Source: Exiguobacterium sp. TNDT2 (lineage in GTDB: Bacteria > Bacillota > Bacilli > Exiguobacteriales > Exiguobacteriaceae). Taken from it: a stretch of DNA of 64,000 nt. The stretch is taken from assembly GCF_003331145.1 (NCBI RefSeq), contig NZ_QLVE01000004.1, positions 62,001-126,000 of the forward strand, given 5' to 3'. Positions within the stretch are counted from its first letter, which is position 1. Every line of letters begins with the position of its first letter. Under the pieces are notes generated by a model. It did not search any database and was not told the DNA's origin. It worked only from the letters and a program-made list of their open reading frames with translations. The translations under genes were made by a program, and so were the position numbers. Shown here one piece after another: positions 47,186 to 59,925 of this stretch.

Positions 47186-48487
47186 ATGAAACCCATCCTC
47201 AACATTCACGAGCGTCCTGCTCACTTACCGCAATGGCTGCTCTTCAGCCTGCAGCACGTTTTCGCCATGTTCGGAGCGACGATTTTAGTCCCGATTTTGA
47301 CGGGACTGAACACGTCCGTCGCCCTCGTCGCTTCCGGTGTGGCCACGCTCTCATTCCTAGCGATTACCCGCTTCAAAGTTCCGACCTATCTCGGATCGAG
47401 TTTCGCTTACATCGCCCCGATTATCGCCGTCAGCCAGCAATGGGGTGTCGAAGCCGCCCTGTTCGGCGGCATCATCGCCGGATCGGTCTACGGTGTCGTC
47501 TCGCTCATCATCTATAAGACAGGTGTGAACTGGTTGCTGCGCTTGTTGCCGCCGGTCGTCGTCGGTCCGGTCATCATGGTCATCGGTTTGTCGCTCGCGC
47601 CGGTCGCGATTGACATGTCGATGAACAAAGACGGCGCGTACAACGGAACGTTCATCACCGTCGCGCTTCTCACGCTCGGCATCACGATTCTCGCCATGAC
47701 AAAACTCAAAGGCGTCTGGGGCGCCGTCCCGATTTTGTTCGGCATCATCGGCGGCTACATCATCGCCGCGCTGTTCGGCATCATCGACTACTCGGCGCTC
47801 GGACAAGCGAGCTTGTTCCAACTGCCTGACTTCACGATGGTGTTCGTCGACTACATGCCGATGTGGCAAGTCGGGGCACTACTCGCCATCGTCCCGGTCG
47901 CACTCGTCACGATGACGGAACATATCGGAGACCAAATGGTCACGTCAAAAATCATTGGCCGCGAGACGATGAAAGATCCAGGTCTCCATCGGACACTCCT
48001 CGGTGACGGAGTCGGGAAAGCGGTCGCCTCGGCGCTTGGTGGTCCTCCGTGTACGACTTACGGGGAGAACAACGGGGTCATGGCCATCACGAAAGTGTAC
48101 AGCGTTTACGTCATCGCCGGAGCGGCGCTCATGGCCATCAGCTTCGGATTCCTCGGACACGTCGAAGCGTTCATCTCGACGATTCCGAACCCGGTCAAAG
48201 GCGGCATCTCGATCCTTTTGTTTGGGGTCATCGCCTCGAACGGTCTGCGGACGATGGTCGAGAGCAACGTCGACCTCGCCGAGAAACGCAACCTCATCAT
48301 CGCCTCGGTCATCCTCGTCGTCGGACTCGGTGGGGCGATGGTCCAACTCGGCAGCTTCCCGGTCCAAGGGATGGCGCTCGCCACGGTCGTCGGGATTCTC
48401 TTGAACGCCTTCTTGCCAAAAGCGGAGAGTGTGGAAGAACCGGCTGTTGAAACAACTGAAGACACACGACAAGCAAGTAACTTTTAA
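47186..48487 (+). CDS. pyrP: Uracil permease PyrP
   Basis: A 433-residue transporter of the NCS2/UraA family with about 14 membrane segments. Signatures are FAMFGATILVPILTG at the start, EHIGDQMVTSKIIGR (with the substrate-binding Glu) and GGPPCTTYGENNGVMAITKVYS. ATG 47186 follows AAGGAGAACCACAT. It takes up uracil, which PyrR can salvage. Its stop codon lies within the third PyrR element. Confidence 0.95.
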   Translation: MKPILNIHERPAHLPQWLLFSLQHVFAMFGATILVPILTGLNTSVALVASGVATLSFLAITRFKVPTYLGSSFAYIAPIIAVSQQWGVEAALFGGIIAGSVYGVVSLIIYKTGVNWLLRLLPPVVVGPVIMVIGLSLAPVAIDMSMNKDGAYNGTFITVALLTLGITILAMTKLKGVWGAVPILFGIIGGYIIAALFGIIDYSALGQASLFQLPDFTMVFVDYMPMWQVGALLAIVPVALVTMTEHIGDQMVTSKIIGRETMKDPGLHRTLLGDGVGKAVASALGGPPCTTYGENNGVMAITKVYSVYVIAGAALMAISFGFLGHVEAFISTIPNPVKGGISILLFGVIASNGLRTMVESNVDLAEKRNLIIASVILVVGLGGAMVQLGSFPVQGMALATVVGILLNAFLPKAESVEEPAVETTEDTRQASNF

Positions 48488-48584
48488 TTCGATCCCGTGA
48501 GGTCGGCAAAGTGAAGGCTCGTTTATTTGGGGGTAGTCTACCCAAATGAAGGCGTCCCTTCACGTAGGTGAAGAGACGCCTTTT
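48480..48584 (+). promoter_or_regulatory. PyrR-dependent attenuator between pyrP and pyrB
   Basis: The PyrR hairpin is GATC (48491–48494), loop CCGTGA, GGTC (48501–48504), closed by ACTTT (48480–48484) with AAAGT (48508–48512). This is the TCCNGNGAGGY variant. Antiterminator: GTGAAGG (48511–48517) with CCTTCAC (48557–48563). Terminator: AAGGCGTC…CTTCAC (48549–48563) with GTGAAG…GACGCCTT (48568–48582). An extra TTGGG/CCCAA hairpin lies around 48527–48546. Confidence 0.85.
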
Positions 48585-48617
48585 CTCTTTGCCTTCACAT
48601 AAAAGGAGGAGACGAAC

Positions 48618-49523
48618 ATGAACATCATCAAACAACAACCGAAGCATTTTGTCAGCCTGGACACGCTCTCGCTCGACGAGATTATGGGCTTGATCGAGGA
48701 ATCGCTACGTTATAAACAAGGGGACATGCCACCCTTGTTCGATGGGAAAACGGTTGCGAACTTGTTCTTTGAAAACTCGACGCGAACGAAAAATTCGTTT
48801 CAAATGGCCGAACGGCACTTGAATCTGCAGGAAATCCCGTTTGACGTGGCGACATCATCGGTGACGAAAGGTGAGACGCTGTACGACACGTGCAAGACGC
48901 TCGAAGCAATCGGGGTCGATGCCCTCGTCATCCGCCATCCGGAGTCGGGATACTATCACGAACTCGTCGAAACATTGAATATCCCGGTGTTGAACGGCGG
49001 GGACGGGAGCGGGGAACATCCGTCTCAGTCACTCCTCGACCTCGTCACAATCTTTGAAGAGTTCAAGACGTTTCAAGGGTTGAACGTCGCCATCTGCGGT
49101 GACCTCGTCCATAGCCGTGTCGCCCGCTCGAACGCCTCGGTGCTCAAGCGGCTTGGCGCGAACGTCGTCGGTTGCAGTCCCGCTTCCTGGTGGGACGAGT
49201 CGATGGGGCTCGAACATCGTGACCTCGATGATGTGTTAGCGGACTGTGACGTCGTCATGCTGCTCCGCGTCCAGCACGAACGCCACATCATGGGCGATAT
49301 CTTCTCGAAGGAAGATTATCATGCGCGCTACGGGTTGACGCCCGAACGCGTCGACCGAATGAAAGGACGAGCGATCATCATGCATCCGGCACCGGTCAAC
49401 CGTGACGTCGAGATTGCCGGCAGTTTGATTGAACATCCGCAATCGCGTATCTTTCCACAGATGACGAACGGCGTTTACGCCCGGATGGCCATTTTAAATC
49501 GAGCATTAGGGGGACAATTATGA
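48618..49523 (+). CDS. pyrB: Aspartate carbamoyltransferase catalytic chain PyrB
   Basis: A 301-residue enzyme making carbamoyl-aspartate. The carbamoyl phosphate loop is [10 protein letters not shown], with [11 protein letters not shown] further on. Gram-positive ATCase has no regulatory PyrI subunit, and none is present. AAAAGGAGGAG precedes the ATG; the stop overlaps pyrC (ATGA). Confidence 0.96.
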   Translation: MNIIKQQPKHFVSLDTLSLDEIMGLIEESLRYKQGDMPPLFDGKTVANLFFENSTRTKNSFQMAERHLNLQEIPFDVATSSVTKGETLYDTCKTLEAIGVDALVIRHPESGYYHELVETLNIPVLNGGDGSGEHPSQSLLDLVTIFEEFKTFQGLNVAICGDLVHSRVARSNASVLKRLGANVVGCSPASWWDESMGLEHRDLDDVLADCDVVMLLRVQHERHIMGDIFSKEDYHARYGLTPERVDRMKGRAIIMHPAPVNRDVEIAGSLIEHPQSRIFPQMTNGVYARMAILNRALGGQL

Positions 49524-50800
49524 TACTTCAACACGCAACTTGGTATGACGGGAACAAAAAACGGACGACAAATCTATTGATCGAGGACGGCGAAATCCGC
49601 TCGGTCGACTATCACGGTACGACCGAAAACCATGACGTGATCGATGCGACAGGAAAGCTGCTCATTCCGGGGCTCGTCGATGTCCACGTCCACTTACGCG
49701 AACCGGGCGGGGAGAAGAAAGAGACGATCAAGACGGGCACCGAGGCGGCCGCGGCCGGCGGATTCACCACCATCTGTGCGATGCCGAACACGCGCCCCGT
49801 CCCAGACGACCGCGCGACGATGGACCAGCTGTTAGCTAAGATTGAGCAAGACGCAAGCGTGCGCGTCCTGCCATACGCCGCCATCACGAAACGACAGCTC
49901 GGCACCGAACAAGTTGACATGGCCTCGCTTACAGATGCGTTCGCGTTCACCGATGACGGCGTCGGCGTCCAATCGGCGGCGATGATGCGGGAAGCGATGC
50001 GAGAAGCGAAACGACTCGACAAGGCGGTCGTCGCCCACTGCGAGGACAATACGCTCAAGGCCGGTTCGGTCCACGAAGGACAGTTCAGTGAAGAACACGG
50101 CATCCAAGGCATCCCGAGCCTCGCCGAAAGCATCCATATCGCCCGTGACGTCTTGATCGCCGAAGAGACGGGCTGCCACTATCACGTCTGCCACGTCTCA
50201 TCACGTCAATCGGTCCGCGTCATCCGTGACGCGAAACGAGCCGGCATCCGGGTGACGGCCGAAGTGACACCGCATCACCTCGTCCTCTGTGAAGACGATA
50301 TCCCGGGCCTCGACCCGAACTTTAAAATGAATCCACCGCTCCGAAGCCGTGACGACCGTGAGGCGCTCCTCGAGGGTTTGTTCGATGGCACGATCGATAT
50401 GATTGCGACCGACCATGCCCCGCACACGGCCGAGGAGAAGGCGGCCGGCATGGAACGAGCCCCGTTCGGCATCACCGGATTCGAGACAGCGTTCCCGCTC
50501 TTGTACACGACATTCGTCAAGACGGGGCAGATGGAAGAGGCGGCGCTCATCGACTGGATGACGAAACGTCCGAGCGACGTGTTCGGGTTGCCGTACGGTG
50601 TGATTGAAGTCGGCCGGGCGGCGGACCTCGCCCTCATCGACCCGGAGACGGAGCGGGTCGTCGATCCGACGACGTTCCGCTCGAAAGGGAAGAACACACC
50701 GTTTGCGGGGAAGAAACTAGTTGGCTGGCCGGTCATGACGATCGTGGCTGGAAAAATCGTATATAAGGGGAGATTCGATGAAACGAACATTATGGCTTGA
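49520..50800 (+). CDS. pyrC: Dihydroorotase PyrC
   Basis: A 426-residue class I dihydroorotase of the amidohydrolase superfamily. The metal site begins [20 protein letters not shown]; the catalytic Asp is in [15 protein letters not shown]. It cyclises carbamoyl-aspartate to dihydroorotate. Overlaps pyrB by 4 and carA by 23 bases. Confidence 0.96.
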   Translation: MILQHATWYDGNKKRTTNLLIEDGEIRSVDYHGTTENHDVIDATGKLLIPGLVDVHVHLREPGGEKKETIKTGTEAAAAGGFTTICAMPNTRPVPDDRATMDQLLAKIEQDASVRVLPYAAITKRQLGTEQVDMASLTDAFAFTDDGVGVQSAAMMREAMREAKRLDKAVVAHCEDNTLKAGSVHEGQFSEEHGIQGIPSLAESIHIARDVLIAEETGCHYHVCHVSSRQSVRVIRDAKRAGIRVTAEVTPHHLVLCEDDIPGLDPNFKMNPPLRSRDDREALLEGLFDGTIDMIATDHAPHTAEEKAAGMERAPFGITGFETAFPLLYTTFVKTGQMEEAALIDWMTKRPSDVFGLPYGVIEVGRAADLALIDPETERVVDPTTFRSKGKNTPFAGKKLVGWPVMTIVAGKIVYKGRFDETNIMA

Positions 50801-51860
50801 GGACGGCACTTCATTTGTAGGCACAGCATTCGGCGCAGACGTCGAGACGATTGGGGAAGTCGTCTTTCAGACCGGGATGACCGGGTATCAGGAGATGTTG
50901 TCGGACCCATCGTACTGCGACCAGCTCATCGTGCTGACGAACCCGTTAATCGGCAACTATGGCGTCAACCGCGAAGATTTCGAGACGACCGTGCCGATGG
51001 CGAAAGGGCTCGTCGTCAAAGAAGTGTGCGATCTGCCTTCGAACTTCCGCTCGACCGCAACGCTTCATGATACGCTCAAACGCTTCAATATCCCAGGTCT
51101 AGCAGGGGTCGACACGCGAATGTTGACGCGTCATTTGCGCTCACGTGGCGTCATGCGCGGTGTCATGGTCGATGGGGAATCGACGTGGGACACGGTCCAA
51201 CACCGCTTCGATGTTCTCCTGCCAACCAATCAAGTCGAGCGCGTCTCGACGAAGCAGGCGTATGTCAGCACGGGCCGCGGGCCGCGGGTCGCCCTCATCG
51301 ACTTCGGTGCGAAGCTCGGCATCATGCGTGAACTCGTGAAGCGTGACTGTGAAGTCGTTGTCTTGCCGCACGACGTGACGGCCGAAGAAGTGATGCGCTA
51401 TGAGCCGGACGGTGTCATGCTGTCAAATGGACCGGGGGACCCGAAAGACGTCCCGACGGCGCTGCCGCTCATCGAACGCCTCATGCCGGTGTTGCCGATT
51501 TTCGGAATTTGTCTCGGCCATCAGTTGATCGCACTCGCGAGCGGGGCCAATACGTTCAAACTCCCGTTCGGCCATCGCGGCGCCAACCATCCGGTGCTCG
51601 AACTTGAGACCGGCGTGGTGACGATCACATCCCAAAACCACGGCTACGCGGTCGATGAGGCATCACTCGCGACGACCGGACTCGTCGTCACGCATCGCGC
51701 CGTCAACGATGGCACGGTCGAAGGGGTGAAGCACTTGCATCATCCGACGTTCTCGGTTCAATACCATCCGGAAGCGGCACCGGGTCCATATGACGCCAAC
51801 GACTTATTTGACCGCTTCATGCAACTCGTTCAAGAAAACAAGCAGAAAGTAGGAATGTGA
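50778..51860 (+). CDS. carA: Carbamoyl-phosphate synthase small (glutaminase) chain
   Basis: A 360-residue chain: N-terminal small-subunit domain ([23 protein letters not shown]) and a class I glutamine amidotransferase domain with the nucleophile Cys245 in FGICLGHQL and a His/Glu pair in [10 protein letters not shown]. It feeds ammonia to CarB. Named pyrAA in Bacillus; its place in this PyrR-controlled operon marks it as the pyrimidine-type enzyme. Confidence 0.96.
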   Translation: MKRTLWLEDGTSFVGTAFGADVETIGEVVFQTGMTGYQEMLSDPSYCDQLIVLTNPLIGNYGVNREDFETTVPMAKGLVVKEVCDLPSNFRSTATLHDTLKRFNIPGLAGVDTRMLTRHLRSRGVMRGVMVDGESTWDTVQHRFDVLLPTNQVERVSTKQAYVSTGRGPRVALIDFGAKLGIMRELVKRDCEVVVLPHDVTAEEVMRYEPDGVMLSNGPGDPKDVPTALPLIERLMPVLPIFGICLGHQLIALASGANTFKLPFGHRGANHPVLELETGVVTITSQNHGYAVDEASLATTGLVVTHRAVNDGTVEGVKHLHHPTFSVQYHPEAAPGPYDANDLFDRFMQLVQENKQKVGM

Positions 51861-51861
51861 C

Positions 51862-54800
51862 ATGCCAAAACGACCAGATATTCAGAAAATCCTTGTAATC
51901 GGATCCGGCCCGATCGTCATCGGACAGGCGGCAGAATTTGACTATGCTGGTACCCAGGCGTGTCTTGCCTTGAAAGAAGAAGGATACGAGGTCATCCTCG
52001 TCAACTCGAACCCGGCCACGATTATGACCGACCCGACGACGGCGGACCGCGTCTATATCGAACCGCTCGAACCGGAGTTCGTCGAACGGATTATCCGTCA
52101 AGAGCGACCAGACGCGCTCCTCGCCACACTCGGCGGGCAGACCGGCCTCAACTTGGCGATGGAACTCGATCGCCGCGGCGTACTTGAAGATTGCGGCGTC
52201 GAATTGCTCGGGACGAAATTATCGGCCATCGAACAGGCTGAGGACCGGGAACAGTTCCGCGACCTCATGTATAAACTCGGGCACGGGGTCCCGGAAAGCG
52301 AGATCGTGCAGTCACTCGAGTCGGCTTGGGGCTTTGCCGACCGAATCGGCTACCCGATCATCATCCGTCCGGCGTACACACTCGGAGGAACCGGTGGCGG
52401 GATCGCCCATGACCGGAATGAATTTGAGCAGTTCGTCGAATCGGGGCTGAAAGCGAGCCCGGTGACGCAAGTTTTGCTCGAAAAATCGATCGCTGGCATG
52501 AAAGAAGTCGAGTATGAAGTGATGCGCGATTCGAGCGACCAAGCAATCATCGTCTGTGCGATGGAAAACTTTGATCCGGTCGGGGTCCATACGGGCGACT
52601 CGATCGTCTTCGCACCGACCCAAACACTGTCTGACCGCGACTACCAGATGCTTCGCAGCGTCTCACTCGACATCATCCGCGCCCTCGGCATCGAAGGCGG
52701 ATGCAACATCCAATTCGCCCTCGACCCGGACAGCTTCACGTATTACGTCATCGAGGTCAATCCGCGTGTTTCGCGCAGTTCGGCGCTCGCCTCGAAAGCG
52801 ACGGGGTACCCGATTGCCAAGCTGGCTGCGAAAGTGGCGGTCGGATACAAGTTGTCAGAACTGAAGAACCCGGTAACGGAGACGAGTTACGCCTCGTTCG
52901 AACCGGCGCTCGACTATGTCGTCGCCAAAATCCCGCGCTTCGCCTTTGATAAGTTCGAGACGGCTGATCGCCGGCTCGGCACGCAGATGAAAGCGACCGG
53001 GGAAGTGATGGCGATCGGCCGTAACTTGGAAGAAGCACTCTTGAAGGCCGTCCGTTCGCTCGAACTCGGGACAGAAGACTTGGCTGTGCCACGTCTCGCG
53101 CAACTCAGCACCGCGGAGCTCGACCGCGAGCTGACGACACCGACGGATGAGCGGCTGTGGATGCTCTATGAGGCGCTCCGCCGCGGCTACTCGACAGAAC
53201 AGTTGCATGTGCTGACAAAAATCGATCGTTTCTTCTTATCGAAACTCGCTCGGATTTGGCAACAAGAAGAGACGCTTCAGCATGAGCCGCTTTCGAAAGA
53301 ACGCCTCATCGAGACGAAACGTCTCGGTTTCAGTGATAAGATGATCGCCCGAATCACGAATGAGACAGTGGAGACGGTGACATCGCTTCGGAACGACTGG
53401 GACATCTGCCCGGTGTACAAGATGGTCGACACGTGTGCGGCCGAGTTCGCTTCGGAGACACCATACTTTTACGGGACGTACGAAGTTGAAAACGAAGCCG
53501 TTAAGACGGACAAGCCGTCGATTCTCGTCCTCGGTTCGGGACCGATCCGGATCGGGCAAGGTGTCGAGTTCGACTACGCGACCGTCCACTCGATCCAGAC
53601 GATTCGTGACGCAGGCTACGAAGCGATCATCATCAACAATAACCCGGAGACGGTGTCGACCGACTTCTCAATCTCTGACCGACTTTACTTCGAACCGCTC
53701 ACGACCGAGGACGTGCTCGAAGTCATCCGTAACGAACAGCCGCTCGGCGTCATCGTCCAGTTCGGTGGCCAGACGGCGATCAACTTGGCGGCCTCGCTCG
53801 AAGCGGAAGGGGTCCAAATTTTAGGGACGTCGCTTGAAGATATCGACCGCGCTGAAGACCGGAAAGCGTTCGAAGCGACGCTCTCGGCCGAACGACTCGC
53901 CCAACCGCCGGGCAAGACGGCTGTCACGGTCGAAGAGGCCGTCGCTTGCGCCGATATGCTTGGCTATCCGGTACTCGTCCGTCCGTCATACGTGCTCGGC
54001 GGCCGGGCGATGGAAATCGTCTATGAGCGCTCGGAGCTCGAACGATATATGCGCCACGCCGTCGTCGCCTCGAAAGACCGTCCCGTCCTCATCGACCGCT
54101 ACTTGACAGGCATCGAGATTGAAGTCGATGCCATCTGTGACGGGACAGACGTCTACATCCCGGGCATCATGGAACATATCGAACGGGCCGGGATCCACTC
54201 GGGCGACTCGATTGCCGTGTATCCGCCGCAACGATTGAGTGAGGCATTGAAAGAAAAAGTCGTCGACTACACGATCAAACTCGCCAAGGCGTTCCGGATC
54301 AAAGGGTTGCTCAATATCCAGTTCGTCTACGCGGACGATTTATACGTCATCGAGGTCAATCCGCGGGCGAGCCGGACCGTCCCATTCATCTCGAAAGTGA
54401 CGGGCCTGCCGATCGCACGCATCGCCACGCAGACGATTCTCGGTAAGAGTTTGAAAGACCTGGGGCTTGGGACCGGACTGCATCCGGAAGCGGACGCGAT
54501 TTCGGTCAAAGTGCCAGTGTTCAGTTTCGCGAAATTAAAAGAAGTCGATCCGTCGCTCGGGCCGGAGATGAAATCGACCGGTGAAGTCATGGCGACAGAC
54601 CGCACGCTCGAAAAAGCACTGTATAAAGGACTCGTCGCCGCCGGCATGACGATTGCCTTGAAAGGGAACGTCCTATTGACGGTCGCCGACCAAGACAAGG
54701 AAGAGGCGCTCGATATCGCCCGCCGTTTCAACCGACTCGGATTCCGCCTGATGGCCACGTCCGGTACGGCGAAGGCGCTCTCAGCAGACGGCCTACCGGT

Positions 54801-55061
54801 CTATCCGGTCGGGAAGATTAATGAGTCTGGTGAGACGATGCTGAGCGTCATCGAACGAGGAGAAGTCGACATCGTCTTGAACACGACGACGCGTGACGCC
54901 CTCGCGACGAAAGACGGGTTCATCATCCGTCGGGCCGCGGCCGAACAAGGGGTGCTCTGTCTGACGTCGCTCGATACGGTCAAGGCGCTGCTCCAAGTCA
55001 TCGAGAGCCTGTCGTTCCAAACAACGAGTTTGCCGGCGTTCACGACATTCGGGGTGACCGT

Positions 55062-55065
<4 letters not shown>
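51862..55065 (+). CDS. carB: Carbamoyl-phosphate synthase large chain
   Basis: A 1067-residue enzyme with two homologous ATP-grasp halves (about 1–400 and 545–935; compare [20 protein letters not shown] with [19 protein letters not shown]), an oligomerisation region between them, and a C-terminal MGS-like allosteric domain. It makes carbamoyl phosphate from bicarbonate, ammonia and two ATP. It starts one base after carA. Bacillus name pyrAB. Confidence 0.97.
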
Positions 55066-57366
<2,301 letters not shown>

Positions 57367-57383
<17 letters not shown>

Positions 57384-57993
57384 AGCTTTACTACAAATCG
57401 AGGCCGTGACCCTGTCACCGGAAAACCCGTATACGTGGTCGAGCGGGATGAAGAGTCCGATTTATTGCGACAACCGTTTGACGCTCAGTTATCCTGACGT
57501 CCGAAATCTCATCATCGATACGCTCGTCGATGCGGTCCGTCCGCTCGATGCCGACGTCATCGCCGGGACAGCGACAGCGGGAATCCCCCATGCGACGCTT
57601 GTCGCCGACCGGCTCGGTTTGCCCCTCGTCTACGTCCGTTCGAGTGCGAAAAGACATGGGAAAGGGAATCGAATTGAAGGTCGGTTTGAACCGGGGGCCC
57701 GTGTCATCGTGATTGAAGACTTGTTGTCGACCGGCTCATCGAGCATCGAGGCCGCCAAAGCAATCCAGGAAGCGGGCGGGGAAGTGATCAAGATTCAAGC
57801 CATTTTCTCTTACAGTCTGAGCCAACTCGCCATCAATCTGTTGGACTCCGGCTTCACTGCGCACGCTCTGATTACACTATCGGATGTGCTCGACGTCGCC
57901 GTCAAAAAGCGAATCATCAGTAAAGAAGAAGCTGCCTCTTTACGTGACTGGCGAAACGATCCGACAGGTTGGAACGCACGTGTCACATCGTAA
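57367..57993 (+). CDS. pyrE: Orotate phosphoribosyltransferase PyrE
   Basis: A 208-residue PRTase that makes OMP from orotate and PRPP. The PRPP loop is VIVIEDLLSTGSSS and the flexible loop RSSAKRHGKGNRIEG. ATG 57367 (MRQIAEALLQIEAV) lies inside the pyrF end, with GGAG about nine bases ahead. Last gene of the operon. Confidence 0.95.
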
Positions 57994-58004
57994 TCTACCT
58001 TTCT

Positions 58005-58033
58005 AAGAATCCACCTCCGGGCGGATTCTTTTT
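58005..58033 (+). terminator. Intrinsic terminator of the pyr operon
   Basis: AAGAATCC (58005–58012) pairs with GGATTCTT (58023–58030), then T residues. Confidence 0.88.
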
Positions 58034-58059
58034 CTATTCGGTACATGACATACTGAACG

Positions 58060-58068
58060 TGTTAGAAT
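58060..58068 (+). promoter_or_regulatory. Extended -10 promoter of the DUF4097-like gene
   Basis: TG-T-TAGAAT forms an extended -10 about 30 bases before the start codon. No good -35 is seen. Confidence 0.4.
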
Positions 58069-58097
58069 AGGGAAAGCAATCAATAAAGGAGAAGTGT

Positions 58098-58928
58098 ATG
58101 GCGTATTCTAGAATGAAGGGAAAATCCTTGAAAGCTCGCTTTCAAGCCATCCCAAAACATCGTAAACTTGCGTTCGGACTCGTCCTCACCGTCTTGCCCC
58201 TCATCTTTTTCTTGAATTTATTCATATTCAGTCACGTGTTGGCACTCGGGGACACGTACGAGGACCGCTATCAAATGAAGAAACTTCGACTCGAGACAGC
58301 GCATGGCAACGTCGAATTTGTTCGGAGCACGAATGAGAAGGTTCAGATTGACGTGTTGCAGACGAACTCAAAAGAGCGTCGCATCAAAGTCAAGTCGGTC
58401 GGCGACACAATCTCGGTCGTCGAGCGGTACGGCCAGCTGAGTCAATTCGGCAGCCGGGCGAGCGATGAGCCGTCCCGTTATAAGATTCGCGTCGCCTTGC
58501 CGAGTTCGATGACGTCAATCGATGTCGAGGCCGAGCAAGTGACGGGACAAGGACTGATTGCCAAGACAATCATCTTGGAGGCGAACGCTGTCAATGTAAA
58601 GAAACTTGAAAGTGATCGACTTCGTGTCGAGACGCGGAGTGATGCGACACTAGAAACCGTCCGTGTCGTCACGGGAGATATCCGCTCCTATCGGAATGCG
58701 ACCGTGAGCGACATCGTCGTCAATCAAAGCTTGACGGTTCAGACCGAGGCAGGTACGCTCGCCTACGAGCCGCGGAACGCGACCGGACAAGTGAACGTCA
58801 CGACGACGGGCAATGTGACGGCGTCCAAGCGGTTCAAGGAAATCGGGGGCGGCGTGTATCATCTGTCGAACTCGAACCGGCCGAATATTGAACTCATTTC
58901 CGAGACAGGAAAGGTCGAACTGAAATGA
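58098..58928 (+). CDS. Membrane-anchored DUF4097-like beta-helix protein, function unknown
   Basis: A 276-residue protein. A basic N-terminus (residues 1–26) and one membrane helix (about 27–50) are followed by an extracytoplasmic part built of short alternating strands (LRLETAHGNVEFVRS, LRVETRSDATLETVRVVTGDIRS). This repeated G-x-V/I-x-V pattern fits DUF4097/putative adhesin beta-helix proteins. No catalytic motif is seen. It overlaps the following exporter-like gene by four bases (ATGA), so the two are coupled. Judged by eye only. Confidence 0.6.
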   Translation: MAYSRMKGKSLKARFQAIPKHRKLAFGLVLTVLPLIFFLNLFIFSHVLALGDTYEDRYQMKKLRLETAHGNVEFVRSTNEKVQIDVLQTNSKERRIKVKSVGDTISVVERYGQLSQFGSRASDEPSRYKIRVALPSSMTSIDVEAEQVTGQGLIAKTIILEANAVNVKKLESDRLRVETRSDATLETVRVVTGDIRSYRNATVSDIVVNQSLTVQTEAGTLAYEPRNATGQVNVTTTGNVTASKRFKEIGGGVYHLSNSNRPNIELISETGKVELK

Positions 58929-59860
58929 TCAACAAACGTTACATCCCAAAAGTCGGGCTCCGGACATTGAAAACGGGGATTGCCGTCGCCATCACGATCG
59001 CCTTGTCGTGGTACGTGTTCGGTATTTATTCAGGCATGGGGGCCATCGCGGCCGTCGTCGCGATGCAACCGACCGTGAAGCGCTCATCGAACATCGTTTT
59101 TAGCCGCATCTTCGGGACGATTGTCGGGCTCATGTGCGGTCTTTTGATTGTCTACGCGTTCGGGGTCAACCCGATTTCAATCGGACTCGCCGTCATCGTC
59201 GCGCTCACGCTCAACACAACATTCGATAAGACGCACATGTCTACGTACGCGGCGTTCGCAATCGTGCTCATGCTTGAAAACCCGACAACTGACTTCTTCC
59301 ATTATGCCTGGACCCGTTCGTTGTTGACGGCCGTCGGTGTGTTCGTCTCGCTCGGTGTCAACTATGCATTCCTTCCGCCTCGTTATGAAGAGCGATTGCT
59401 CAGTGAAATTCGAAAGACATCGACCTACATGTTCCATCATTGGCGCGAACTCGTCGGGTCCCCGTCAGAATTACTTGAGACGCGGGCCCGCATCCTCGGG
59501 CATCAGGAGCTGCACATGATGCTCCAAGAAGATATGAAAATGACAAACGTGAAATTGAAGCATTTGACAATCAAGCAATACCGTCTATTGATTCACCTTG
59601 AGGACAAACTCGTCTTGTTGCTCGAGAGTCTCGCCGAACACCGCGAGGCACTCTTATTGATGGGTGAGGAAGAACGCCGGGCGTTCGAATCCGAGTTTTT
59701 ATACCTCCTCGCGCATCATCACGACATCCTCTACACATGTGACAAGCCGTATTCGCTGTTCACATTGCCACACGAAGATTTATCCGTTTCTGAAATCTTA
59801 CATGGGCACTTGCTCGACTATCATGAACAGCTCGAAGCGTTCAAACACAACCCGAAATAA
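58925..59860 (+). CDS. Aromatic acid exporter family (ArAE/DUF939-like) membrane protein
   Basis: A 311-residue protein. Four to five N-terminal membrane helices (residues about 10–150) contain the family features RTLKTGIAVAITIALS and SRIFGTIVGLMCG; a helical cytoplasmic domain (about 155–311) completes it. This is the YqjA-type layout of Gram-positive FUSC/ArAE proteins. A transported substrate has not been defined for this subgroup. It shares a transcript with the DUF4097-like gene. Confidence 0.8.
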   Translation: MINKRYIPKVGLRTLKTGIAVAITIALSWYVFGIYSGMGAIAAVVAMQPTVKRSSNIVFSRIFGTIVGLMCGLLIVYAFGVNPISIGLAVIVALTLNTTFDKTHMSTYAAFAIVLMLENPTTDFFHYAWTRSLLTAVGVFVSLGVNYAFLPPRYEERLLSEIRKTSTYMFHHWRELVGSPSELLETRARILGHQELHMMLQEDMKMTNVKLKHLTIKQYRLLIHLEDKLVLLLESLAEHREALLLMGEEERRAFESEFLYLLAHHHDILYTCDKPYSLFTLPHEDLSVSEILHGHLLDYHEQLEAFKHNPK

Positions 59861-59863
59861 AGT

Positions 59864-59895
59864 AAGGCCCCGTCGCGATGACGGGGCCTTTACTT
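59864..59895. terminator. Bidirectional intrinsic terminator after the ArAE gene
   Basis: AAGGCCCCGTC (59864–59874) pairs with GACGGGGCCTT (59880–59890). T-rich tails exist on both strands (TTTACTTG on plus, TTACTTTATTT on minus), so it could also end a minus-strand transcript from the structured gap to its right. Confidence 0.85.
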
Positions 59896-59925
59896 GTTGT
59901 CAATGTAAGTGGACATGTCATATTT

